Shown piece by piece: positions 55,234-64,000 of a stretch of DNA of 64,000 nucleotides (position 1 is the stretch's first letter; each line of letters opens with the position of its first letter). Both the position numbers and the translations under genes were made by a program. This DNA comes from Candidatus Methylacidiphilum fumarolicum (GTDB lineage Bacteria > Verrucomicrobiota > Verrucomicrobiia > Methylacidiphilales > Methylacidiphilaceae): assembly GCF_949774925.1 (NCBI RefSeq), contig NZ_OX458932.1, forward strand, positions 1,550,001 to 1,614,000. Reading direction: 5' to 3'. The notes under the pieces are model-generated. The model searched no databases and was not told the origin of the DNA. It saw only the letters and a program-made list of their open reading frames with translations.

Positions 55234-57936
55234 TTAGAATTTATAGGCAACTGTTCCTTCAATCCAGAATGGCCAACCAGCAATAATGCTGCTCATATTG
55301 AAAGCACGCGAACCTGCCGATCCAAGACCAAAAGGTAACCAGTACTTTTCATCTGTAAAGTTATACAGATAAAGCCTTGCCTCCCACTTAGGTTGCGTAT
55401 AAAAGATCTGAGCATTTAATATAAACTGCGTTGGAATTTTTGTATTATAGAAATAATTTAAGTATTGATCACTCATTACTATGGCCCCAAGAGTTACTCC
55501 AAGGCCAACGTCAGAGGTATAAGTTACTGTACCGCTAAAATACTGGTCAGGAAATCCAATAAAAGGATAATTGGAAGAAGGCATCTCCCCAGAGATAGGA
55601 AAGGGTCCATTGACGAATGGTCCTCCGGCTATAGGCACACCAGTATAATAAGGCAGTATGGGTGTCAACTGCCTCATTGGAGGCCCATGCAGTCCTGGAG
55701 GAAAACTCGACCATTCCTCAACCGCTCTCATGTAAATGTAGCCCAACCTTGCCCAAAAATGGCGATCAGGCTGATAAGAAGCATTTATTTCAAAACCTTC
55801 TACATTTGTAGGGGTAGCTGGCATAGGCGCCCCATTAGATAAAACCCCTACATTATTGAGGATCTGATTTTGAGTAAAAGCAGCAGTGGTGATATACATC
55901 TTGTCTTTAAGAATGTTAAACTTCACGCCTCCTTCTATCAGCTGGTTTACTTCGCTAAAAGAATTTGGTTGGAACGTTGGAGCATATCCTCCAATGACCG
56001 CAGCATTAGTAGTCTGAAGCCAGTTAAAATCAAAATAGGCGGTCATCCATGGAAAGGGTTTATAGACCGGGCTTATGTTTACAAGAGGAGCAAAAGCCGC
56101 TGTGCTAAAGTGTGCAAACGGAGCTCCCACTGGTCCAGGAGGCGTGGAAGCATCAACAAAGTAAAAATTTGCTCTCGCTCCAAATAGCAGGCTAAACTTG
56201 CTTGTCCAATCAATGTTATGCTGATAAAAGGGATTGACCGTCCAATAATTACAATCCGTAGTTCCACCAGGGCCATTTAAAGGTTCATAAAACCATCCAG
56301 GAGGAGCTCCAGGAATCTGCCATTCCCCACCCGCAGGTCCTTTCGGATTATTAACAGCTTTTGCAAAGGGAGCTAAAAAGACTGCGTTCCAACTATAGGG
56401 ATTGGTTGTCATCATGCTCCAGACATTTCCTGCATTCCAAAAAGCATCCCCAAAATAGTCAAGGTTTCTCTGATAATGCCATTCAATGCCCGCATCAATG
56501 TTATGCCGCATTAACATTTCCCCGATTGCCCCCTCCCAAAAGGATTTTTTAACCTCTTCATCCCCTTCGCTTTTGGAGGTTTCTTTATACTCCTTCATTT
56601 CTTTTGACCCCTTCTCAGGAGCAGCAGCTTCTAAGGGAGTGTCAAAATTAACTCTTATTTCTGTTCTGTTATCCACTTCATAATCCCCTGAGAGATAAGC
56701 AGCCACATACAACGAAGGTTCGATCCAGGAGCTACGCGTATACCAAGCAAAAGTATTGTTCACAATCTCAATATTATCTGAAACCTTTACCCGTTGGATA
56801 AGCTGAAGCATTCCAGTCATCGCATTGCCCCCGCCTGCAGGATTCACAATATCAGCCCTTCTGTTTACAGGTACAAAAAATGGACTGGTCAAGGTTCCAG
56901 CCAGGGCTCCAGGAGGAAGCATTCCAGCTGTATACAGTCCGTTATCGATGAGGGCATTAGTTGGCCTGTTGATTTGGTCAGCAAACTGTGGCATAAAGGA
57001 ATAGGTCCCAAAATCAGCATAAAAATCGACGGTATAATTCTCGTAAGGTTTGGCTCCAATTGCCGCATAGAAATTCTGCTGATTGTTGTAAATGTTGTTA
57101 TAATAACTACCCTGTTCTTGCCCCATATAGCTAAAACGCCAGGCCACTTTATCATTGACTGGACCTCCAACATCAGCCCCCCAAAGATATTGGCTGTACA
57201 TGCCAGTGGTATCCCATATATATCCTCTAAACTTGTCAAAATAGGGCTGTTTGGTAATATAGTTCACACTACCAGGAGTAGGCTGTGTAGCTCCAAAAAC
57301 CGCATTGGCAGGTCCTTCGGTAATGTCCATTGATTCCACCATATTCCAGCTAAAAGGAACTCCAGCTGCGGAATCGTTTTGAAGAGTCATTTCAATTCCA
57401 TTTATATAGGGAAGTGCTTGTCTTCCACGAATAGTGACCGCATATCCAAACCCCAAGTTGAGTTCTGAATAAGCTGTCGGAAGAATCTGAGAAATGCTCA
57501 GGGGATCAAGATAGCCCTGATAAACCGTTCCGGCAGCTTTTAGCATGGTAGGATTAACAGGAGTCACTTGCCTGGGTGTATCCATTACGCTCATGGGGAT
57601 CCCATAAGTAGAGGACACAGGACCTTGTTCGGTTGGAAGAACCGCTGCATTCGGAGCACCAAAGGTTTCCACGGCACTTGGGGGAGTCTCTGTTTGTACA
57701 GTCACCTCTGGCATCGTTATCCTGCCGCTAGCCGATTCCCTTTGATTATAAACTGGTATGTAATTTTGTTTGGATTTTTGCTTCCCAGAATGATTTTCTC
57801 CGTTGTACTGGGAATCAGATGACGGATTATTAGTAGTAGTAACATCCTCATCATCAAGACCAAAAAGATTGAGGTTAGTAAACAATAAGACCATCAAGAA
57901 AAGTATTATCCAAATTATTCCCCTCTTTTTTATCAT
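55234..57936 (-). CDS. TonB-dependent outer-membrane receptor, copy 2
   Basis: A 900-residue paralogue of the receptor at 50378-53080, with the same signal peptide, TonB-box region, plug and barrel. Visible changes cluster in the plug (V148I, T157S, W161L, M163F, N165Y, I167V, M190A, numbering from the ATG), and a few more lie in barrel loops (for example NNLGFLPNGAPL to NNVGVLSNGAPM). A weakened Pho-box array lies upstream. The gene has lost its adjacent terminator to the IS, so its transcripts may run into the transposase gene, which lies on the same strand. Confidence 0.92.
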   Translation of the reverse strand: MIKKRGIIWIILFLMVLLFTNLNLFGLDDEDVTTTNNPSSDSQYNGENHSGKQKSKQNYIPVYNQRESASGRITMPEVTVQTETPPSAVETFGAPNAAVLPTEQGPVSSTYGIPMSVMDTPRQVTPVNPTMLKAAGTVYQGYLDPLSISQILPTAYSELNLGFGYAVTIRGRQALPYINGIEMTLQNDSAAGVPFSWNMVESMDITEGPANAVFGATQPTPGSVNYITKQPYFDKFRGYIWDTTGMYSQYLWGADVGGPVNDKVAWRFSYMGQEQGSYYNNIYNNQQNFYAAIGAKPYENYTVDFYADFGTYSFMPQFADQINRPTNALIDNGLYTAGMLPPGALAGTLTSPFFVPVNRRADIVNPAGGGNAMTGMLQLIQRVKVSDNIEIVNNTFAWYTRSSWIEPSLYVAAYLSGDYEVDNRTEIRVNFDTPLEAAAPEKGSKEMKEYKETSKSEGDEEVKKSFWEGAIGEMLMRHNIDAGIEWHYQRNLDYFGDAFWNAGNVWSMMTTNPYSWNAVFLAPFAKAVNNPKGPAGGEWQIPGAPPGWFYEPLNGPGGTTDCNYWTVNPFYQHNIDWTSKFSLLFGARANFYFVDASTPPGPVGAPFAHFSTAAFAPLVNISPVYKPFPWMTAYFDFNWLQTTNAAVIGGYAPTFQPNSFSEVNQLIEGGVKFNILKDKMYITTAAFTQNQILNNVGVLSNGAPMPATPTNVEGFEINASYQPDRHFWARLGYIYMRAVEEWSSFPPGLHGPPMRQLTPILPYYTGVPIAGGPFVNGPFPISGEMPSSNYPFIGFPDQYFSGTVTYTSDVGLGVTLGAIVMSDQYLNYFYNTKIPTQFILNAQIFYTQPKWEARLYLYNFTDEKYWLPFGLGSAGSRAFNMSSIIAGWPFWIEGTVAYKF

Positions 57937-58010
57937 TTTCCCTCCTTTTACGAAGAGAAAAACAATTAGAATATGCCTTCTTGTTTATCCTAAAAAAAAG
58001 ACAAAAGGTA

Positions 58011-58061
58011 GTGACAGTTATGTAAATTATTTATGGCAACTTTATGACTTTTTTATGATAT
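58011..58061 (-). promoter_or_regulatory. Degenerate Pho-box repeats upstream of TonB receptor 2
   Basis: The same 11-bp-spaced array as at 53172-53222, but with substitutions on the minus strand: ATATCAT, AAGTCAT, TTGCCAT, AATTTAC, CTGTCAC. Three of the five units differ from the copy-1 array, each by one substitution away from TGTCAT. The array ends 74 bp before the ATG. PhoB response is expected to be weaker than for copy 1. Confidence 0.6.
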
Positions 58062-58134
58062 TTTTACTTTTATCTTCTCTTTGAAATTCAGATAGATAAG
58101 TAATTATATGTGGTTTTTATTTTTTAAATATTGA

Positions 58135-58567
58135 TAAATTTTAATGTCTTTAGTTAAGAAAAAAAGAGGTTCTTGGATAACTGAGGAAAGGAAGATGCCT
58201 TTTTTAAAAGCAAATGTGAAGAGGTTCGATTTTAAAGTCAAAAGTGGAAACATAACCACAAAGAAAGCTCCAAGTAGAAGCAATTTTAGATTCAGGATCT
58301 TATCCTTCAGACGAATTTTCCTGCAGACATTTTCCTAAAACTAGAAGCCACACACCCAACCAACTGTATTTGTTGGCCACATGGGCACAAAGATGCTGCT
58401 GATTCAGCCAATTCCAAGATAGCAGCAGAAAAATTTTTTTCTAAAAACTAGCTCTCTTACCAATAAACATTGAGCGGCCACACTACATCAAAACCTTTCT
58501 CTAAATCCAGACAAAACAATTTTATGAGCTTCTTTTATTTTTTACCAAGAGCCTTCCTCTCATATAG
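58135..58567. other. Intergenic region before the second IS
   Basis: About 430 bp without a supported gene. A short plus-strand frame (58144-58338) has no recognisable features. A piece around 58370-58440 faintly resembles the end of a transposase, but I would not call it. Confidence 0.35.
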
Positions 58568-60491
58568 CCCATGTTTGGTGAAAATGGGCTAATTTTGGGG
58601 GTGCTCCAGGGGAGAGGAAGCGATTTTTGCAAAAAACATAGTGCTACATTATGAATAACTTTTTTCAAGCTTTTATCCGATTATTCTTGCATGTGTTGGC
58701 GTTTTGAAATTATGTCTCTTCATGTTTTTGCGGATCGTGCCGATTCGGCGGCCAAGCGGGAAGGTGGACCAGTATGTCCGGCTGGTGGAGAGCTACTACG
58801 ATCGAGGGAAGATTAAGCAGCGGACGATTGCCAATCTGGGGCGGAAGGAACTTTTGGCTCCGCATGTGGACCGGCTTGTGGAGCTTCTGAGAGGAGAGCC
58901 GCCGAAGACGACGGGAAGCTGGGAGGCAAAATCGGCGGCAGTTTGGGGGCCGACCTTGGTGGCGAGGTTGCTTTGGGAGGAGTTAGGGTTTCCGGAGCTT
59001 TTGGAGGCATCTGGTAAGAGGCCGCAAGCTGTTTCTCTTGAGGAGAGAGCGTTTGTTTTGGTGGCTCATCGGCTGATTTGTCCGGGAAGCGAACATGCCT
59101 TAGCCCAGTGGTTAGAGACGGATTATGTAGCCGATCGGAGGGGGGAACGGATTCTGCCGATATGGAAGGAAAATGGTCGGGTGCGGGTGGACCATCGCTT
59201 TCTTTGGCCTTGGTATCGGACGCTGGATGAGCTGATTCAACGGAAGGAAGAGCTGGAAGAGGGGCTTTTTAGCCGGCTGCGAGATCTTTTTTCCCTCCAG
59301 CCTGAGAGGGTCTTCTACGACTTGACTTCCACCTATTTCGAAGGGGAAGGGCCAGAGGAGCTAGCTCAATTTGGGTACAGTCGGGACCGACGGGAAGGCA
59401 ATCGGCAGATTCTTTTGGGGGTGGTGATGGTGAATGGTTGGCCGATTGCTCACCATGTGTTTCGAGGCAATCTCAAGGATGGAGAGACGGTACAGAGGGT
59501 GGTGGAGGATTTAGAGAAGCGTTTTGGGCTTCGGCGGGTGGTTTTTGTGGGGGACCGGGGAATGGTGAGCACGGCCAACTTGGGTTTTCTCTGGAGTCAG
59601 GGCCATGGGTTTTTGGTGGGACTTCGGCGGCGGAGAAGCCCGGAGGTCCTAGAGTATCTTTGCCAGGCGCAAGCGGGCTGCTGGCAGCCTTGTGCTCCGG
59701 GAAGTAACGACCGGGTTTGCGAAGTTCCGGGACGTCTTCCGGGGCAGCGGATCTTTGTGATGGAGAGTGCCGAGCGGCTCGCCTACGAGCAAGCGATGCG
59801 GGAGGCAGCGGTCTCGAAGATTCGGGAAGAGCTGGAGAAGCTGGCGAAGCGGGTGGAAAAAGGTGAGCTTCGAGATCCTGAGAAAATCGGGGCTGCTGCC
59901 GGGCGCATCCTCTCGCTCCATCATGGGCATCGCTACTTCCGCTGGAGTCTTTCTTCCGGTCGCTTCGAGTTTTCTCAAGAGCCCTTGGAAGAGGAGAAGC
60001 TTTTGGAAGGCAAGTACCTCATTTTGACAGAAGAAAAACATCTCTCCGCGGTAGAGGCCGTAGGTGCCTACAAGGAGCTTAGCCAAGTGGAACGGGCCTT
60101 TCGGAAGCTAAAGGATGTCCTAGAGATGCGTCCGATCTATCACCATGATCCGAGAGCCGCTCCAGGCCCATGTCTTTGTTGCCGCCTTGGCCTTCTTGCT
60201 TGACCGACTCCTGGAGAAAAAGCTAAAGCTTGCCAAGCTTCCCTTTTCCACCGAAGAGGCCTGGACTCACCTCCGGACCGTCCACGTCGTCGAGGCAGAG
60301 GTTGGAGGCACCAAACACCGCGGGGTCACGGCAGGAAACCGACAGGCGCGACAGATCCTTTCCGCCCTGAAAATCAGCTCCTTAGAGCCTTGGAAACCCA
60401 AAAGAAGAACCTCTAAAACCCCCACATAGTGACACATTGAAAAAAGGACCATTGATAATCAATAACTTACGAAAATTTCACAAAACATGGG
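58568..60491 (+). mobile_element. IS1634-like insertion sequence, second element
   Basis: The terminal inverted repeats are CCCATGTTTGGTGAAA at the left (from 58568) and CCCATGTTTTGTGAAA read inward at the right (to 60491). ATAG flanks both sides (58564-58567 and 60492-60495), compatible with a TAG target preference shared with the element at 53410. The termini CCCAT and the transposase type show that the two elements are related but not copies of one another. Confidence 0.82.
58722..60429 (+). pseudogene. DDE transposase of the second IS1634-like element, frameshifted near its end
   Basis: The likely start is the ATG at 58722 (MFLRIVPIRRPSG). The DDE motifs are FYDLTSTYFEGEGPEELAQF (Asp), VVFVGDRGMVSTANLGFL (Asp) and YKELSQVERAFRKLKDVLEM (Glu), all in frame. 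Near 60150 the frame changes: the main frame ends at 60203 in non-homologous residues, while the family C terminus (LQAHVFVAALAFLLDRLLEK) continues in the next frame to 60429. The catalytic core is intact and only the C-terminal domain is lost. Confidence 0.82.
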
Positions 60492-60807
60492 ATAGTTCCA
60501 GAGCGTAGAACTCCCATCTAAATTCCTCAGATTGACTACTACATTCAGCTTACTAACGCAAGGCTTACACTCCATAAGCCAGAGAAGGCTACCAATTGAC
60601 TGATCAGCAGCAGATGCCTGAGCTTTCGATCACAGAGGAGAAAAATAGGTCTTGCGGCAGACAAAGCAAGCAAACCGCAACGACGATTCGCCTGCTGGCT
60701 CTTGCCTGCTTCTATTCCTTTTGTTACGAGCCAAAACACTCTTTTCTAATCTTCTATTTGCCTTTGAAATCAATTGTTAAGGATAGATAAGCAGTGAAAA
60801 AAGAAGC
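60492..60807. other. Intergenic region between second IS and RND gene
   Basis: In 316 bp I find no gene that I can support. Several short frames exist on both strands, but none shows a ribosome-binding site or domain. The region includes the 3' flank of the efflux gene. Confidence 0.35.
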
Positions 60808-63800
60808 TCATAAGGAAGCTACTTTTTGGGCTTCGGGCCATTCTTCTAAATCCACCGGTGGTTTGCCACCAATCTTTGCTGCAAGACTATAAATACAAGG
60901 AACCACAAACAAGGAAAAAGAAGTAGAAACAACGATGCCTCCAATAACTACCATCACAAGAGGCACCCTGACTTCTGCCCCAGGGCCAAGCCCAAGAGCG
61001 GCAGGTATCGCTGAAGAAATTGTTGCTAGCGAAGTCATAAGAATTGGCCTTAGCCGAATGAAAGCAGCTTCAAGAATTGCTGCAGAAGTATCTAAACCAT
61101 CTTCGAACCTCTTTTTGTTAATAAATTCGACCAGTAGAATCGAATTTTTCATAGCTAAGCCCATGAGGAGAATAAGCCCTATTCCACTGTAAAGATTCAA
61201 GGAAAGCTTTGAAATATAAAGGGAAAGGATGGCTCCAGAGATCGAAAAGGGAATGGCACAGAGAATGATCAAAGGGAAAAGGAAACTATTAAACTGGATA
61301 CCTAGAACCATATAAGCAAGGATGAGCCCAAAGCCTAACGCATAGGGGAAAGCGCTAAAGGTTTCTTTGGCTGTTTGAGAAGCACCCGCTGGCTGGACAG
61401 AATAGGTAGGAGGCAGGAGTTTTCTGCAAATCTCCATCGCATAGTCGAGGGCTTTAGCCTGGCTATATTCGGGTTTCACATTGGCAAAAAGAGTGATCAC
61501 CCGACGCCTATTTTCCCTTGTCATGTTCATGAGTTTGGGGACGACTCGCAGGCTAGCGACATCCTTAAGATGGATAGGCTCTCCTCCATAATTGCTCCAA
61601 AGCGGTATAGCTTCAATATCTTTTGGCTCTCGCCACTGTTCAGGGATGAATCGGATTCGGATATCATACCTACGAATGTCTTCTTCATTGGTATACATTC
61701 CCTGCCTGGCACCACCAATGGAATAGCGGACAGAATCAACCAGCTGCTGCATCGAAATATTGGCTAGTGCACATTTGTCCCTATCCGGTATGATCTGCAC
61801 TTCTGGCATTCCCTCCCGGTAATCTGTATCCAGATCTGTATACATTCCACTTTTATCGAGCTCGTTTAGAATTTTTTGAGATACCTCTTTCAAAACGGAA
61901 TACTCGGAGCCCAACAGGCTCAACTCGATATTAGTCCCTCTCTTAGAGCTAAAAGCACTCTGGCTAATATCAATGATTTTTATATGTAGATCTTGATAGA
62001 CAGCTTTTTTGAATTCTTTTCTCCAGATTTTAAGGATCTCTTGAAGCCGCAGCTTCCTTTCTTTTCTTGGAGTAAGAGTAATAAATAGAGCCCCAAAGTT
62101 AACTTGTCCTCCACTATACCCGCCTATACTGCTGAAGACATGGGCCACATAAGGTTGTTTTTTAAGATACTCTTCAAGAAAGCGGACTCTTTCACCGGTA
62201 TGTGCCAGAGAAGAACCAACAGGAGTTTCAATCCGGATTAAAGCTATACCCATGTCTTCGGAAGGAGAGAGTTCCTTATGGAGAGCGGGAAAGAGCCGAA
62301 GGGAGAAGAAAAATATCAAAAAAGAAACGCTCACCACTAACCATCTTTTTTGAAGGGCAAGCTTTAAGAGATTTCTATAGATTCGAGCAAATTTCCAAAA
62401 AACCCTGTCAAGCCAAACTTCGAAATAATTCTTTTTTTCTTCTTTCCCTACATTTAAAAATTCAGCCACACGCATTGGCGCAAGCGTCAAGGCCTCTAAA
62501 AGCGAAATGAGAACAGCTACACTTAAAGCCACACCAAACTGAGACAAAAATTTTCCGACCACTCCACCTACAAAAAGAATTGGACAAAAAACCGCAACGA
62601 TCGAGAGAGTAGCAGCAAGAGCAGCAAACGACACCTCATTGGCTCCATCCAGAGCTGCAGTCTGCGGGTCTTTCCCTAAATTTTTATGTCTTGTGATGTT
62701 CTCCAACACCATAATGGAATCATCGACAACAATCCCAACAGCAAGAGACAAAGCCAAAAGCGTAAAAAAATTAAGTGTGTATCCCAGGAATTTGAAAAAA
62801 ATAAAACTACCTAGAATTGAAATAGGAATGGAAAAGAGAACATTTAATGTTGTCCGAAAAGAACCAAGAAAAAGCAAACAGACAGAAGCAGTAAAAAATA
62901 TAGTTAGTAAAAGAGTAAATTCTGTTTCATGAACGGCTTCCTGAGTATACACCGAAGAATCAAAACGCGGTCCGATTGCCATCCCTGCGGGCAGATCTTT
63001 TTTAAGCTCTTTGACAAGTTCTTTAACTTCTTTAGCCACAGCAATTTCATTAAACCCCCTAAGCTTCTGAATACCCAAGCCGATGGCCGGTTGGCCATCA
63101 CTACGAGAAAGCCGGGTAAGATCCATAATCCCATCTTCAACGGAAGCCACCGTTGATAAAGGAATATAAACGGAAGAAGCTCCCCGCGTATTGGAAAGCA
63201 AATTTGATGCTGCACTTGTCATTGCTGGATTGGTTAAAAACTGATTGCTTCCAGCACCTGTAACCCCCATTCCCCCTCCCTGACTGCCACCAATCCCGGT
63301 GATAGGAATGCCACTAGCTCCCGCAGCCCTATGGTTCAATGCTAAAGACTGCATTTCGTATTCTGATCTAGCTTCTCCCATAATCCTCACATTGATTTCA
63401 TTGGTTTTGCTTTCCAAATAACCTGCTCCAAGCTCAATATTTTCTGCCTGAAGCATGTCACGAATGTCGGTGGGAGAAATCTGCAATTGATTAAGTCTTT
63501 TTCTATCCAACCATATTCTCAAATTCCTGTCCGCCCAGCCCCCAAGTTGAATATCGCCTATGCCATGAACAAGCATAAACCGATCCCGGATATACTTATC
63601 AACATATCGAACAAGGTCTTTAAGAGGTCTATCCCATGTGACAGCAAGCCAAAGGATTGGACTATCATCCTGATTGATTTTAAAAATTTGGGGCGGATTA
63701 ACATCGGTGGGAAGACGAACGCTTCGGACCTTAGCATTAACTTCCTGTAAGGCTGCATCGATATTTTTATCGATATAAAATTCTAATTTAATATTGGCTA

Positions 63801-64000
63801 TCCCTGGAAGCATAGTCGATTCGATGTCTTTGATTCCTTGGACAGATACAAGTACATTTTCCAAAGGATCAACAATCTCAGATTCCATGACTTCTGGTGC
63901 TGCCCCAGGCCACTGGGTGACTACGGTAATCACGGGATAAGTGACATCTGGAAATCTACTTATCCCAAGAGAAAAAAGAGAGAGTAGCCCAAAAAAGACC
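60808..64000 (-). CDS. RND-type efflux transporter, inner-membrane pump (5' end outside window)
   Basis: Proton-driven tripartite efflux pump subunit of the AcrB/MexB-like group. The frame stays open to the right edge and the first visible residues (VFFGLLSLFSLGISRFPDV) are the end of TM1, so only about 10 residues are missing. The proton relay is present: VDDSIMVLEN in TM4 and GLAMKNSILLVEF in TM10. The porter domain has a Gly/Ser-rich insert of about 50 residues (codons at 63333-63171) not usual in the family. No outer-membrane or adaptor gene is in view. The substrate is unknown. Confidence 0.93.
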   Translation of the reverse strand, partial: VFFGLLSLFSLGISRFPDVTYPVITVVTQWPGAAPEVMESEIVDPLENVLVSVQGIKDIESTMLPGIANIKLEFYIDKNIDAALQEVNAKVRSVRLPTDVNPPQIFKINQDDSPILWLAVTWDRPLKDLVRYVDKYIRDRFMLVHGIGDIQLGGWADRNLRIWLDRKRLNQLQISPTDIRDMLQAENIELGAGYLESKTNEINVRIMGEARSEYEMQSLALNHRAAGASGIPITGIGGSQGGGMGVTGAGSNQFLTNPAMTSAASNLLSNTRGASSVYIPLSTVASVEDGIMDLTRLSRSDGQPAIGLGIQKLRGFNEIAVAKEVKELVKELKKDLPAGMAIGPRFDSSVYTQEAVHETEFTLLLTIFFTASVCLLFLGSFRTTLNVLFSIPISILGSFIFFKFLGYTLNFFTLLALSLAVGIVVDDSIMVLENITRHKNLGKDPQTAALDGANEVSFAALAATLSIVAVFCPILFVGGVVGKFLSQFGVALSVAVLISLLEALTLAPMRVAEFLNVGKEEKKNYFEVWLDRVFWKFARIYRNLLKLALQKRWLVVSVSFLIFFFSLRLFPALHKELSPSEDMGIALIRIETPVGSSLAHTGERVRFLEEYLKKQPYVAHVFSSIGGYSGGQVNFGALFITLTPRKERKLRLQEILKIWRKEFKKAVYQDLHIKIIDISQSAFSSKRGTNIELSLLGSEYSVLKEVSQKILNELDKSGMYTDLDTDYREGMPEVQIIPDRDKCALANISMQQLVDSVRYSIGGARQGMYTNEEDIRRYDIRIRFIPEQWREPKDIEAIPLWSNYGGEPIHLKDVASLRVVPKLMNMTRENRRRVITLFANVKPEYSQAKALDYAMEICRKLLPPTYSVQPAGASQTAKETFSAFPYALGFGLILAYMVLGIQFNSFLFPLIILCAIPFSISGAILSLYISKLSLNLYSGIGLILLMGLAMKNSILLVEFINKKRFEDGLDTSAAILEAAFIRLRPILMTSLATISSAIPAALGLGPGAEVRVPLVMVVIGGIVVSTSFSLFVVPCIYSLAAKIGGKPPVDLEEWPEAQKVASL

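Larger units (their letters stand above)
55232..58134. repeat. TonB-receptor duplication, upstream unit
   Basis: Second unit of the 2.9-kb tandem duplication (partner 50376-53295). The similarity ends at 58134, where the other copy enters the terminator repeat. The direct repeats flank the IS and could recombine to leave a single receptor gene. Confidence 0.93.

Noticed and set aside
51014-57333. Several plus-strand frames of 60-180 residues that occur twice, opposite the TonB receptors
   Set aside because: They are antisense shadows; their repetition merely reflects the duplicated receptor genes.
58144-58338. A 64-residue Lys/Arg-rich plus-strand frame upstream of the second IS
   Set aside because: It has no domain, ribosome-binding site or partner; the region is simply A+T-rich.

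Overview
The window looks like a chromosomal segment of a Gram-negative bacterium of the Verrucomicrobiota, most consistent with a Methylacidiphilum-like thermoacidophile. This is an inference from the mix of families: RNase HIII beside MutY, a two-domain NDK protein, DUF1343/NamZ, GYF_2 and DUF4337 proteins, a ba3-type oxidase, many TnpB relics and large TonB-dependent receptors. No rRNA, CRISPR array or replication origin was seen. Most of the sequence is A+T-rich housekeeping DNA; the transposon-derived stretches and the decayed part of an island are visibly richer in G+C.

Layout. 1-7.9 kb: a 2-hydroxyacid/alcohol oxidation cluster (end of a GMC oxidoreductase, glcD, glcF), a convergent AcoR-type sigma-54 regulator, tRNA-Ala(GGC) and DAHP synthase. 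7.9-19.0 kb: mutY and rnhC lie back to back, and the 1,354-bp core they share occurs twice as a direct repeat. Between the copies lies a 7.7-kb island: a tnpB relic, a Dnr-like Crp/Fnr regulator, a canonical FNR/Dnr box, a three-gene ba3-type cytochrome oxidase operon, a decayed tyrosine integrase and a decayed ABC exporter. The left copy keeps an intact mutY and a broken rnhC; the right copy keeps a broken mutY and an intact rnhC.

19-35 kb: conserved housekeeping genes (recG, an HtrA protease, a rhomboid-like protein, glpX, tRNA-Pro(GGG), nadD, rsfS, a TrkA-type K+ channel, a UDP-glucuronate decarboxylase-like enzyme, tsaD, the tandem NDK protein, an aminotransferase, mdh). 35-37.3 kb: a decayed IS607-type element (tnpA plus tnpB). 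38-50 kb: a RelE-like protein, NamZ-like, a site-2 protease, Mrp, several small unknown membrane proteins, an ABC-2 exporter, dtd, a cation/proton antiporter, tRNA-Leu(CAA), a dihydroorotate-dehydrogenase-like protein and a frameshifted TPR protein.

50-58 kb: two nearly identical 900-residue TonB-dependent receptors in tandem. Each is preceded by a run of 11-bp-spaced repeats that match a PhoB (Pho) box. Each was originally followed by a long-stem terminator whose loop carries an anti-Shine-Dalgarno-like CCUCC. An IS1634-like element has inserted between the upstream receptor and its terminator. 58.5-60.5 kb: a second, related IS. 60.8-64 kb: an RND efflux pump gene running off the right edge.

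How it fits together. The clearest systems are an O2/NO-regulated terminal oxidase carried on an island that could be lost by recombination between its flanking repeats, and a probable phosphate-starvation-induced pair of outer-membrane receptors that is duplicating and diverging.
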